A stretch of 64,000 nt of DNA from Trichosphaerium sp. ATCC 40318 (Eukaryota; Discosea; Flabellinia; Trichosidae), in the NCBI GenBank assembly GCA_038496445.1, contig JALMLS010000376.1, forward strand, positions 434,001 through 498,000. The letters are read 5' to 3'. A program made the translations under genes and the position numbers. Positions 23,265 to 36,000 of this stretch are shown here, one piece after another. How positions within the stretch are numbered: the stretch's first letter is position 1; the number at the start of each line of letters is the position of its first letter. The notes below the pieces were generated by a model. That model searched no databases. It saw only the letters and a list, made by a program, of their open reading frames with translations, and was not told the origin of the DNA.

Positions 23265-24209
23265 ATGTTTATTCAACCATTTCGCCTTGCAGGGCAAAAA
23301 TATGACCTGATGCTCAAAGCTCAACCTATACTAACAAAATGTACGCAAATGACAAGTGGGAACGAACACTAGTTTCTTTTTTTGTTCCCAGGAGTTGTAA
23401 ACACTATTATTCGCTTTTTCTACGCGTAGGTACTCGCAAACTAACATTTTTGCAGCAATCACAGCTTCGTGTATTTTTTTCATTTCAGACCTTACTGTGC
23501 AAAAGATACTAGAGCGCAAAGAGACTCTAGATGTAAAACGGTAAGACGTTAGCTTTTTTGTAAACCTCAACGAACTAACAAAACCAAAGAACAGCAGTTA
23601 TGAGTGCTTATGGCGCTTTCTGGGTTGCTCCAATGGGTACGGTACTGTTTTTAAGGAAAATAATTTTTTTCACTGACACTTTTTTACAAAAGCTCACACA
23701 TGGTACGTCTAATAGCATTCTGAGTGACATCAAATCGGCGGAAACGCTCAACAAAATGCGCAAATTAATTTGCCCGCAATGTTTAAATGTGTTAGGATGC
23801 AATATCTTGAAAGGAAGCTTCCTCTGGCAGCTCTCACTGGTGTCAGGCGTTATGGTATGCTTGGACTCAAATTAGCCATAGACCAATCTATTATGGCTCC
23901 AATTTTTATTTCATTCTTTCTTGTGATGAGATGTGGACTTGCTGGAAAGTCTTTGCAAGAGACTGGTGGGTTTCTTAAGGATAATTTTTTTGAAGCATAT
24001 TTTAATGCATTGAAAGTGTGGTAAGCAACGAAGGGTTCTTGTTTGTTTTCCAATTACTTTTTCTGATTTTTTTTTCTTTTTCTTTTAGGCCTGCTGTTCA
24101 GTTTATTAATTTTGCGTTTGTACCATTACGTTATCGTGTTTTGGTACTTAATATAACATCATTTGGTTGGGGATTATACCTTGCATGGTTTGCTTCTTCC
24201 AGAGAATAA
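23265..24209 (+). CDS. Mpv17/PMP22 family membrane protein
   Basis: Six exons, hand-spliced: 23265-23340, 23456-23540, 23590-23636, 23693-23702, 23796-24020, 24089-24209. They total 564 nt, exactly 188 codons with stop, which is the usual size of the family (about 180 aa). Signature blocks: QPILTKSITASC...SDLTVQ (N-terminal 'P-x-x-T-K... D-x-x-x-Q'), DVKRTAVMSAYGAFWVAPMA, the H-x-W pair, LKLAIDQSIMAPIF (K-x-x-x-D-Q... P), and VWPAVQFINFAFVPLRYRVL with a C-terminal W. Four TM helices are expected. Members sit in inner mitochondrial or peroxisomal membranes and act as channel-like proteins. The 10-base fourth exon restores the conserved His. The gene lies in the spacer between the inverted RdRP copies. 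Confidence 0.93.
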
Positions 24210-24695
24210 TGTACAATAGTTCAAAAGAAAGTTGAGTAGTTCAACAACTTTACAAAAAAATAAAAGTTGTAACGAAAGTTTACAATATTTTGTTAGAATT
24301 AGAGGCTTTTTATTGTCACTGTTGTTTTTTGTTCATGTAGATATAACTTGCGATCGTTCGAATGGCGACTATATTCAGAAATTGCGTAGACAAGTTTTAA
24401 GGACATTGACACTTTTTATCACGTGACTTAATCTCACAATGTGTTCACTCTCTAACCGTTAGTTGTGGTCACTAAAATTTGGCTAGAGACAAGGGTACGC
24501 GGTATTTGGAGGAGAATACACTTTTTATTAAAAAACCGTTTACTCCTCAACGTAATTTGAGGATGATATTTTAATTGCGTGACAAGCTTATTTGTTAACA
24601 ACTTTACTCTTTTTTGGAGTTTGATGTCCTTTTGCGGTTAACTGCTCACTCGAAACAGCTTTGCTAAATAACCGCTACACTGACCTCTCCAGGCA
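24210..24695. other. Spacer upstream of RdRP-B
   Basis: Contains a TCACGTGA near 24419 and AT-rich sequence. The last 30 or so bases before the RdRP-B start are homologous to those before RdRP-A. No gene is seen. Confidence 0.4.
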
Positions 24696-27600
24696 ATGTC
24701 TAAGCGAACAAGAGAAGAAAAAGAAGCGATCACAAACGGCAGTGAGGGCGGTTCTCAACTATCTACCCTTGAGTAAACGAAAAAATTTGGACAATACGCT
24801 TTTACACTTACATTTTGTAGGGCTTCTCCACCGCGCAAGCGCATTAAACATGCTCACTCGGATATAAAAGTACTCAAGTCGGACTTGACAGACAATCGAG
24901 TTGATGACAGTACCCAAAATGACGTAGAAAATTATAGCAAGCCCAAGTTCAGCATCGGCTCACTCAGACCAGAGTTGCCAAGCTTTATACACATGGTAGA
25001 TATTAAGCACTCACTGAAGCCTAAGCCACCAGTTGTACACTCTGTTGCTGTATTATTTGAACCATGTTTAACCTTTGAGAGACTCAAACGTCTTTTGAAT
25101 GCTTCAGTAAGAAATAGAAAAACATCATTTTTGCTTGCGTTGACACTTTGCGACAGAATAGGAGAATTGTTAAGGAACCAATCGGGTGGATTACACAAGA
25201 TAATATCAGATTCAATTTAATTTTATGGCTTCATCCAAACCGTGAAGGTAAAAAGGATATTGAACATGGTAAAAAATTAGTTAAGGGTGGCAAGAGAAAA
25301 GTGTACTTGGCGAATATCCATTTTAATGCATACAGCCGGTAAGAATACAAATGAGATGTTCAATGCTTACTTCTCTTTATAGAGTGAATAATACAAAGTA
25401 CCAAGATGCTCACATTGATTCAACTACACGCGTTTATGAAGTGATGAAGTTTTATGAAGATCTCGAAGAGGACAACGTCAATGGCCCTCAAAAGGTGTAC
25501 CTCATTTCAACGCTTACAAGGACACAACTTGGTTCTGATAATATTGTCAAAATATCTGATGTGCAATTGACACTGCCCGGCGAAGGGTCTGAATATGTCA
25601 AAGCAGAGGTTGAGGTGAGACTTTCTTTACATGATGTACATTACTGATTGTTACGTACAATACTAGGATGTGATTAAAAAATCTTGTGGAATGGTTCAGT
25701 TTTTATATCAACACAAAGCACTTGATAGACTTCTTCAAATATCTTTCAATAAACTCATCACAACTGATAAACGATTTATGACTACAGCAGAAAAAACACG
25801 TGCAGAACGTATCATGCAACGTAGTCTTCTATTTGGTGTTCTTTTGTTTGCATCCAAGCAAGATAAAACGCCAATTGGATTATTCAGATATTTAAATGCA
25901 AATCAAGACTTACACGTGCGTATGACTTTTTGTTTCAACTACAAAATGTCTAACTTTATTCCTTTCAGTCCAAACAAAAAGCACATTTTTACCAAACTAT
26001 GGATGCCGAACCATTTCATTCATTAAATATATTGAGGGTATGGCATTTTGGTAAGAGTAGCATGTGATTGTTAATTGTTTGCGTGTAGTGGATTGGTAAT
26101 TTTCGGTCAATATCTCAGACATCCAAAACAGCTTCAAGGATATCACTCAGTTTCTCATCTGGAAGTATCATACGCGAAGCTTGTAATTTCAAAAATATCA
26201 AAGTACGTACTCTCAATCCGTGGGTTGCTATTTGTTAAAACTCAATCAAATAGGTGATACCTGAAATTGTTGCAACAAGTTCAAGTGGCAATACATTCTG
26301 TTTGACTGATGGTTGTGGTCAACTCTCTGTACGTCTTTTTGGTTTTCGTGATTGTATTTTGTTATTAACTCCATTTCTCAACAGCTACAATTGGCGTGTA
26401 GGTATTGGTTTGAACTTGACCTGATTGACAGAAACACTTATGAAAAACTTACATGCAACTCTGAGTCGGAAAACAATTACCTGATCAAAGAGTTCATGAT
26501 TGATCCCAAGAACAATGGCAAAGCACCTTGTTTATTCCAGGCACATATTTTGCTTCGTGAAACTTTTTCTCGTACTTTGCTAGGTTACTTACAAGCTGAC
26601 GCATGTTATAGATCCGGTATCGAGGATGCAAAGGTATTCTCGTGACAAATGAAGATTTGGAAGGAGAATCAATAGCATTTCGCAGAGAAATGATCAAAGT
26701 ATCTCTCAATACTAATTTCATCACAATTCTTGGATATGCCGACTACTCTTCATCTACATTATCTCGAGTGTTCATACTTCTTTGTACTCAGAGAGGAGTT
26801 AGTACGATGACTCGACATACACGCGATCACTAAAGCTGTGAAACAGGTGGTGAAGTGTTTCGAAAAATGCAACAAGAGAGGTTCGATAGGCTCAGTCGAG
26901 TATTAAAAAGTTCTGAGGATGCACAAGGTACACTTGTTTATGAATCAACGACTAATGCCAATGATTTAGAATATCTCACGCGGTCAAAACATAATCCACG
27001 GCTGAGAGATATGATGTGGTTGAACTTTCAAGGCATCGACATTGATGAACCGATCATCAAGAATTTCTTGAGAGCGAGTGTCAAGAAAGAACTTGATCAA
27101 CTCACCAAAAAAACAAAGTTAAAGGTATTTACAATGCTGAAAGCACAGTTTCATTGTTAAATCAGAAATTTTAGAACTCATACTGTTGCTCTTTGTATGG
27201 ATGTATCGATGAGTACAATGTTTTAAAAGAAGATGAGATCTGTATCAATACTTCAAGAAATATACCGGTACCAACAACAACTCTCTTACAACCTGAAAAG
27301 AATCTAAACAATCAATCAGGAAGGAACTAAAGTATTGGTGTCCAGACAACCTTTGTATCAAGCATTTTCACTTCGATACTTTACAGTTCGTCGTCCAAAA
27401 GAAATGTGTCATCTCAAGAATGTTGTGATTTTCTCTCAACAAACAACAGATGGAGTACCACTCTTTTACTGTACGCCACTTATATGGTATAATCTCATGT
27501 TCAGTAATACTAACAATATCAATACAAATAGACATGGAGAAAGGTGATTTGGATGGTGACAGGTACTTTGTGTGTTGGGATCCTCAGATCATCTCATCCT

Positions 27601-29150
27601 TTGAACAAGTTCCTTTGCGTAACAGTTAAGAAGCACTGTTGTTACTTTAAACTAACATTTATTGTATCAGTCCCCAAGCAATTCCGTTATTCTGGCAAAT
27701 ATGAATCAAGTGGCAAAGGAGAAGAAATCCTACAGAACGTTAAGTATAACATGGAAAACTTATCAATAGATAAATACAGACTCATGTGCGAGGTAAAAAC
27801 GATCGCTTTTGATTTAATCCAGAAACTTTATCTCATTTTTTATTCTTAGTATTTTCTCATGTACAATTCAACAACAGGCATCTTAACAAACTACGCTCTT
27901 TGTATGCAAACATGATTTAATTTCAAATTCAAACAATAAATAACACAATAATAGCGGCTCTTGATAAAGGAGAGTTAAAAAAAGCAGAACATTATGGGAA
28001 TTTGGCATCGTAAGCTACAACCTTGATTTTTCTTGTTACTTATCAAACGTTAGGCAATCCATATCATCTTTTAAACATGGTGTATCAATACCAATACCTT
28101 CCGAGCGTGTAGTGGTACCCCATTACTTGGCAAAACCAGATACAAAGAACTTTTACAAGTCCACAAGTGTACACTAAACCAAACAATCGTTTGGGGTTTT
28201 TTTTGCCTCTTACGTGTTTATTAAGGTTCTTGGGGAGTTGCACGATGATTCAATGGAGGCTTTAGATAACTTTGAGAGAATCATTAATAATCCCGACACA
28301 TCGGAGAACCCTTGTGAATGCAAACCGAACCAGTTTGACAAGACAATATCGCAGCCTAATAAAACATTATGGGACAACGTAATCTATAAGAACCTCCACG
28401 ACTTTAAGATCGCCATAGATACAATCAAGAGTTCCGGAAGCTACAAAGATATGATTCGTAATAAAACTGTACATCAAGGTGAGAAAGTGAGCATCACTGA
28501 TGTAAGGAAAAAACAAATCTTGGAGGATAGCAGAACAAAAATGAAACGAGATGTCATTGAATTTCACGATAGAACAAAATGTGCAATTGATTATCTTCAA
28601 GTTGCATTAGTGGCTTACCATCATGTACACAAAAATATAGATGAGTACAGCAGTTCACCACATGGTATATCAATACTTGAAGCACTATGGCAGATATTTC
28701 ATTCAGAGCTTGTTGAAGTCAAACAAGAGAATATGCTAGATCTCATCAAGGTTGTCAGAGAACGTGTTGATAAAGCCATAACTCCTTCTTATCGAAAGGT
28801 GACAGGTATCAAAAGGAAATCAAAAGAACTACAAGAAGTACAAGAACAGAAAAAACAAAAAATTGCTTCAAAATCAGGAAAAAAGCAAGAACGAGAAGAT
28901 GTTAATGACGCTTTTGTGTCACAGTTTTCTATATCGCCATCTACTTCTTCTCCTTCGTCAACCAGTATCCAAAGACATGGAGGGATAGTTAACATACAAC
29001 TGTCGATGACAGAAGAAGAATATGAGAAATGCATGTACGGCATGTCTTTATTTAGGAGTAAGTTGGAGTTAGCAACAAGAAACAATACTGTGCGTGTTTT
29101 AGTAGCAGGAGGATCGTTTTGTTGACATTGTTATTTTTCTAGGACTTTCC
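24650..29150. repeat. Right arm of RdRP inverted duplication
   Basis: Counterpart of 18491-22790 in opposite orientation. The 71-base GC-AG intron at 26541-26611 has the same position and length as 20875-20945 in the left arm. Some introns (for example near 27620-27670) no longer align with their partners. Confidence 0.85.
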
Positions 29151-29286
29151 GAGAAAATTAGAGACAAGCCCTCCACTAAGACGCAGCTCTGGTTCGTTTT
29201 CTAGTTCGCAAGTTGATTATTCTAGTGACGAAAACGACTCGTTTTCACTCTCTCAACCGTACAAGACAATCTATAAAACAATTTAA
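24696..29286 (+). CDS. Cellular RNA-dependent RNA polymerase, copy B (RNA silencing), apparently complete
   Basis: ATG 24696 (MSKRTREEKEAITNGSE) to TAA 29284-29286. It has the same exon order as copy A. The basic N-terminal exon (SPPRKRIKHAHSD) resembles a nuclear-localisation signal. Polymerase blocks are present: NTFCLTDGCGQLS, PCLFQIRYRGCKGILV, YGCIDEYNVLKEDEICI, and DLDGD at 27546-27560 in GDLDGDRYFVCWDP. A helical C-terminal domain is at 28214 onward, with KRKSKELQEVQEQKKQK. The last exon (29141-29286) is Ser-rich and acidic and is shared with the severed tail of copy A. The role is synthesis of double-stranded RNA from single-stranded templates in RNA interference. This copy carries no insertion. 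I did not verify every intron, so a small frame break cannot be excluded. Confidence 0.9.
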
Positions 29287-30027
29287 ATTTCAACCCAGAA
29301 TACGCATTGGTGTAGTGTTCGCTATTGAGTAGATGTTACAATAAATCAAAATATTCGTTTAACAGCATAGTTCTACGCACAAGAAGTGATATGGTTGGAT
29401 CACGTGACACTAATATTGAAAATAACTTAGTTTTCTCCTACGACAAGCTTTCGCTCCTTTGTTCGATTATTGGATGTTCAATTGGTGAGCCTGAAGAGAT
29501 TCCCACAATACTCATATTGCCTACGTTTTGTCTCAATGTCCACACTAACGCCACTTTTAACAAGGTCTAGAAAAAAAATCAAGCCCAGAAAAGTCGTGTG
29601 GTCCGAGTTCTCAAACCATTTCTCCCCGAATTTTATCATAGGTAAAGTTGCTATAACATGTCATTACCAACACTGCGGCCGAAATTAGGTGAAAGACACG
29701 AATACGTTTGAATTCGGGTTGCACTTTCCTAATTAGTGCATTAGAAGTTGCTGTGGCAATCTACTAGACCATGATTCCAATACCACTTTCTAGCACCTTA
29801 CAGGAGAAATGTCTCCCAAACTAATAATTGTCTTGCGGCTTTACAATTTACATTTAATAGTGTCCTTTGAAAGAAGAAAACGGCATGTAGACTATTAAAC
29901 AAGCCGGTGGTATTGTTCGTAAACTTTGGAGAATTAACCGAAAGTCAAGTTACATCACATACACAAATATTCAGCAATAATTTTTTTTTGCCAACTAAGT
30001 CACAACACCTGGAGAAAAAACTAGAAA
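29287..30027. other. Intergenic, nothing recognised
   Basis: Spacer between RdRP-B and the ABCA gene. ORFs at 29325-29570 and 29470-29688 overlap in different frames with no recognisable protein features. A TCACGTGA lies at about 29400. Confidence 0.4.
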
Positions 30028-33000
30028 ATGCCCACTTCACGCTGGCGTCAGTTAGGTATGTTATCTAGTGTTATAAGTAATACGCTTAAAACAATTTGAC
30101 ATTTCAAGGCGTTGTGCTCTTGAAGAATTGGTGGTTACAAAAGCGTTCACCAGTTGGTCTGGCATGCGAACTTATACTTCCAATCGTATTTGTACGCAGT
30201 ACATGGAGGTTTTTTGTTATTTACACTTTGTACATAGGCTGCTGCTGCAGGAGCTATTGTACTACTGTTTATGAACGTTGATATTACAGACAAAGGCAAA
30301 CCCGTTGAGTTTCCGCAAGACTTCCCTCTCAGGTAACCCAAAAAAACCCAAAGACGCCAAAAAACGCTTGTAACGCGCAGGATTTGAGCAAATACAGTGC
30401 TTTTGACGCGCGTGTCACTTCGCATAAACTAATTTCCCTAATAGCTTATTCGTTTGTTTAAATGTTACAGACGGTGATATCACTCAGTGTGTATTCGGTA
30501 TAACGCCTAAACCAACAAATGGTAAGCGTAGAGGCGAGAGAACAAGACCCCATTTTTTTTCTTCTTGCTTTTTTTGTTCTTTTTGGATGGACCTCGCCTG
30601 ACATTTGTTAGATTCGAATATACAAAGATTTGCAGAAGAAATAATAACGGATGTGTTAAGACCTCATTTTAACTCTTCGTTATTCGATCCTACTATGGTT
30701 CTAAAATACTTTGATACTGAAGATGATATGGTTAAATTTTATAGGTAAAACTATTTTCCGAAGATTTTTTTTTCTCATAATCAATTGATTGTTTGTCACT
30801 TTGACAAACCATAGAAATTACCGTAATTTTCGTAAAAGTTTCGATCAACTATGCTTTGTATTTTCATTATTACTAATGTCTCAAAAGCGCACCAGAAAAC
30901 TATGCAAGGTTATGGGCAGGTACTAATAAAACCAATTCTTCTTATCGGAACTACTTTTTTTCTCTTTTTTGGGTTTGCTATCATTCATCATATTTCAGGT
31001 TTGGTGTTTGATAAAGTTGGTGACGCTTATCAATATAAACTTCGTATGAACCAGACAGCTCTTCCTTATGAGTAAGTAACGAGTATTTTAAGACTGTTTT
31101 TTCCCGAGTTCTTAACAATTGTAGATCAACTGCAGTTGACTGCACGCAGAGATTGACACAGACAAGAGGAAGTGAAGCATATAGGTATCAATCCCTACTT
31201 TTGAGAAACAAAACACAACTCCACAAACGCTCAACAGTGGTGATTGCGTTAGGCTTTTAGTTAGTAACTAACGTAATTTGTTAGTTCATCTGGTTTTTTA
31301 AAGATTCAGAGTATTACTGAACCTGTTCTGTTGAATCACTTGTTTGCTGAGCGAAACGTCACGTTGGATCCTCCTCTAAAGCTTAATATAACCGTACAAG
31401 AATACCCGCTGACAGGTATCACAAGAGTATTCAAGTGTGTCATACCACAAGTTTATCCGACTGTACGAACAAAAAAAAATCACGTGATAACAAGTTGTTC
31501 TCATCTTAACTTCTCTGTTTGTAGTTGATTATATGGTGCTATGTACCTGCTCTTATTGTGCCTATTCTCAGCCTTGTAAACGAAAGAAAAGAAAAGCTCA
31601 AAGCAATGATGCAAATGATGGGTCTTCACGGATCTGTACGTCCACAAAACTCACGTGATTGTTGCTTGTTTTTTCATCTTTTTTTTCTTTCGGACAATAG
31701 TTTTCTTATATTTTTAAGATTTATTGGTTGTCTTGGATTATAACCATGGCTATCCCAATCTTATTCGCACATATATCACTCATAGTCCTTGGTATCCCCC
31801 TAAAAGTGTTTCAACACAGTAATATTGCCCTTGTATTCCTCTTCTTGTGCTTGTGGGGAGCATCTCTTATCACTTTTGCTATCTTTCTTGCAAGCGCTGT
31901 TAGCAATGCAAGAGTCGCTGGTATTGTCGCTTTCTTTTGGATGTACCTCCTCTCAAGTATGGCGTACTTTCTCGGCAGCGCTGGGAGCATAATACAGCTA
32001 TTTGCGAGTGTGTTATCTCCCATAGCATTCTCATTAGGAGCGAAAGAGATCATGACTCTTGAATTAACAGGAGTGCGTTTCCCTTTTTTTTTTTTGTGAA
32101 TCAACACTTTTTGTTGACACCATTTAAGGCTGGCATGAAGTTCAATAATATGCCTGCAAACTTTGGTATTACGTTGTTTATGCTAGCTTTCGATACTGTA
32201 CTATACACTGTACTTGCTTGGTATGCTAGTCAATTGACTGGAGGTACGTTACTGTGAAACAAAACACAAGTTCGCGTGTTAACTTTCTTGTAAAGGTGGA
32301 CTAGAATCAACTAAAAAATCTCCTTGCTTCTTGTGTATGCCTAGTTATTGGTTTAAAAAGTGTTCTTCGAAAAAAAAGAGAGGTATGTTGATACCAGTGT
32401 GGGCAATAGACACTTATACTTTGCAGTACGGAAAACCAAGAGAAAGCAAAGTGAAGCAAGCGGATTGATTGGTGACCATGAAGGCACTTTAATCGTTGAC
32501 CATAGAAGCGGTGCAAGGCTTAGCGGTGTATTCGAAAAGGGCGATGAATCTTACCACACTGGCATATCCATTGAAGGATTGACAAAGCGCTTCAGGATTG
32601 CAAATGAAGGTCTTGAGTTTACTGCTGTAGATGATATGAACATTGACTTATACAAGGTAAGATAAACATCCATACAGTAATAATCGTGTCCTTTTAGAGT
32701 CAAATTTTCGCCATGCTGGGTCATAATGGCGCAGGAAAGAGTACTACAATTTCGATGCTTACAGGTTTGAACCAAACGTTTTTTCTTCACGTGATAACCT
32801 TTGCTGTACAGGTCTTCTTCAACCATCCGAAGGAGATGCTTTCATAGAGGGTATGAGTATTATTGATGATATGGATAAACTCAAAGATTACATTGGCTAT
32901 TGCCCGCAAGTAAGTGCTTTTTCGTAATATTTGATTGCTGCCATTCTAACTTCACATCTAGCACGACATTCTATTAAATTCTCTTACTGGAAGAGAGCAT

Positions 33001-36000
33001 CTTACTCTGTTTGCATGTTTGAAAGGTGTACCAGCGAAAGAAGTGAAAGGAGAAGTGAATACTCTCATTGATGAGTTAGAGCTTGAAGACAAGGCGGATT
33101 CTCTTTCTAAAGGCTATTCAGGCGGTGTTAAAAGGCGCTTGTCCTTGGGCATCGCCTTGATTGGTGGTAGTACAGGCAAGTAACACTAGATAGACGAAGA
33201 TGTTGCTTTGTTAACTTTTTTTGTATAGTTTTGTTTTTGGACGAACCTTCGTCTGGTATGGACCCAGTTGCTAGGAGGCATATTTGGGATCTTCTCAAAG
33301 AAAAGAAGGAAGGAAAAACGATTGTTTTAACAACCCATTTCATGGAAGAAGCTGATATTCTAGGAGATCGTATTGGTATTATGAGTGATGGTTCTATTAA
33401 ATGTTGTGGTAGCTCTCAATTCCTCAAAAACAAATATGGTATTGGATACTACCTTACAGTTGAGCGTGACGATACGTCACGTGACGGAGATATTCTTGAC
33501 ATTGTTCAGAGTACGTCAACCAAAGAGACTACCAAAATTTTTTGATTTGCAACTTTATTTTGAGGTCTGTGTATGTCGCTTACAATATGTAGAACATGTG
33601 CCTAAAGCAACAGACAGTGGCGATACTGGAGCGGATTTGAAGATTATTCTGCCTCTTAAATCTACTGGTAGCTTCCCAGAGCTCTTTTCAGAACTCGAAG
33701 CGCATATCAGCGATAAGACTGGTACACTTTAACAAGAAAATATCCGACTAAAGAAATACTAGAAATTGGTATCAAAGGATATGGCGTAGCCATGACAACT
33801 TTAGAAGATGTTTTCTTAACAATTACGAAAGCGCATGCACACACTGAGGTATGTCAATCATAAGAGCACATTAACACAGATGTATTCTGGAGTTTTTTCT
33901 CACACGATGTTTAGTCTGAAGATAATGATTACAATACAATGGCTGGTGAAACTCATATCGACCTTGATTCACGTCATGATGATGTAACTGAAAAGCTACT
34001 AACATCGGCAGGAAGCCTTCAAGGTAATATTGTTTAAAACTGAACTTGATTTGTTTGTGCTTTCACTAACTGTTTTCTCAGTCAGTGGATCACTTGCTCA
34101 AGTACCCGAAGCGTCTCGCTTACAACAGTTATGGGCGTTTTTGAAAGTTCAGTTAATGATAAAAAGACGTAATCTCGTTCTCACATTATTCTTCTTTTTA
34201 CTACCTGCTGCCATCGCTCTACTGACTCTAGTATACTTAAAAGTACGTAAAACGCACAACATCGTCCTGTATTAATATTAAACCACTACACCTAGGTCAA
34301 TTCTGGAGGTACAAGTAACGAGTTGCCTGGACCTGTTGACCTTGACTTCATGTTAGTGTTTTTTTGTATTTGAGCAAACCATTTTTCTTATTTTATGTTG
34401 CAGATCTGGATTCCCTATGACAGTGCCTTGGACGATGTATCAGAATGCAACTGGCAACCCTATGCCATTACTTGATGCTTTCGATTTTAAACCAGATGAT
34501 TTAGAGTTTATTAATCGGACGACTGTTTCGTCATTACAAGACTTATTACTTGATGACGATGCACCTTATGAGGAACGTTTACGTCGAAGATTCTTTGCGT
34601 TGGTATTCAACAATATAACTGAAAACGATTACTCCATTACAGTCATGTACAATACAACTGAGACACATTCTTTGGCTCTTGGTTTTAATATGGTATCAAA
34701 AGCTATTGCTGGTTCTATTCTTGGTACAAAGATGTCAAATACAACAGCTTCCGTACGAATACTTATCTTTTTCTGTCCTACCTTTTGAAGTAACTTGTGA
34801 TATCTTAACATGCTCTTTAGACTTTCTTTGGTGCGACAAACGCGGCTTTAGAAGGAAGAGCATCAGCTGGGAATAACTTCAGTGCTACAAACCTTGGAGC
34901 TGGTTTATTTATGGGTATAGCACTTGTTATATCCGTTATTGCACGTGGTATTGTAAGAGAAAAAGAGAGCAACCTCAGGTAACACAAAATCAACAATAAG
35001 GGATTTATTTCTGACTATCTCATTTCTTAGATTCCTTATGGAACTTTCTGGAATGAACAGCGTTGTATACTGGTAAGCTCTTATCAGCTTCATCCTGGTA
35101 CCATTTTTTCTCAAAATATTCTTTTTTTTTAAAGGTCAACACATGGCATTATTGGATTCGTTATTCTATTCTTGTCATACATTCCTGTATTTCTCTTGGT
35201 ACTAGCTTTCGATGGTAACGTATTTTTCATCTGATTTTAATTAATAACTGAGTTTGTTGTAGTGAAAGCACTAATTGGTGTTGGGTTTATTGGATTCTTT
35301 GTTTTATCGCTTCTCTTCATTTTATCAATGCTCATACTAAACTACACTCTGTCATTATTCTTTGTTAAATCAAGTAGCGCATACAGTACGTTTATATCAC
35401 AAGCGGTTCCAGCCACTTGCCCTAGCAATAAGACATTAACTTTTCTTTTCACAGAGAACTTGCTTGTTTTCAATATCTTATCTGGTTTTATTCCTACAAT
35501 TATTGTTCTCATAATGCAGATCGCAACATCGAGTTCTCCAAGCCAATTGATCTCTGATATCACTCCTTATATCGAGAGTATCTTCCCAACAGCAGCTTTT
35601 ATAGCAGGCATATCAGACTTGTCTGCAATGGAGTCTTACAGTTTTATCACAGATAAACGTATGTATATTGAACATTGGTTCTAAAAACAATGAAGGATGT
35701 TAATGTCTACTGCTAGCTTTGAGTGTTGGAGACTTGTTCAAATGGGACAATAATCTATTGAAGAGGCTTGTTTTCATGATCATTAGTATTCTACTTTCTG
35801 TGGTAGTTATGTTTGTGGTTGACTGGAGATCACGCTCAGTCAAAAAGACAGTACCTTCTCGTACGTACTCCTTAGAGTCAAATCTTCAGCAAAGCCACAA
35901 GGACAAACTTATTAACCTTCCCTATAGAGCAAACAATACAACAAGACTTCTTGCCTTTGGGACCTGTAGACGTTGACGTATCTAGTGAGCAACAAAGGCT

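Noticed and set aside
23608-24053. Minus-strand ORFs over the Mpv17 gene
   Set aside because: The plus-strand splice gives a complete family signature. The antisense ORFs have none.
24661-24867. Separate small ORF before RdRP-B
   Set aside because: It overlaps the RdRP-B first exon in another frame. The reading starting at 24696 is homologous to the RdRP-A start.
18440-29286. Viral origin of the RNA-dependent RNA polymerases
   Set aside because: The DLDGD motif, the long multi-exon genes and the block order are those of cellular silencing RdRPs, not of viral right-hand polymerases.
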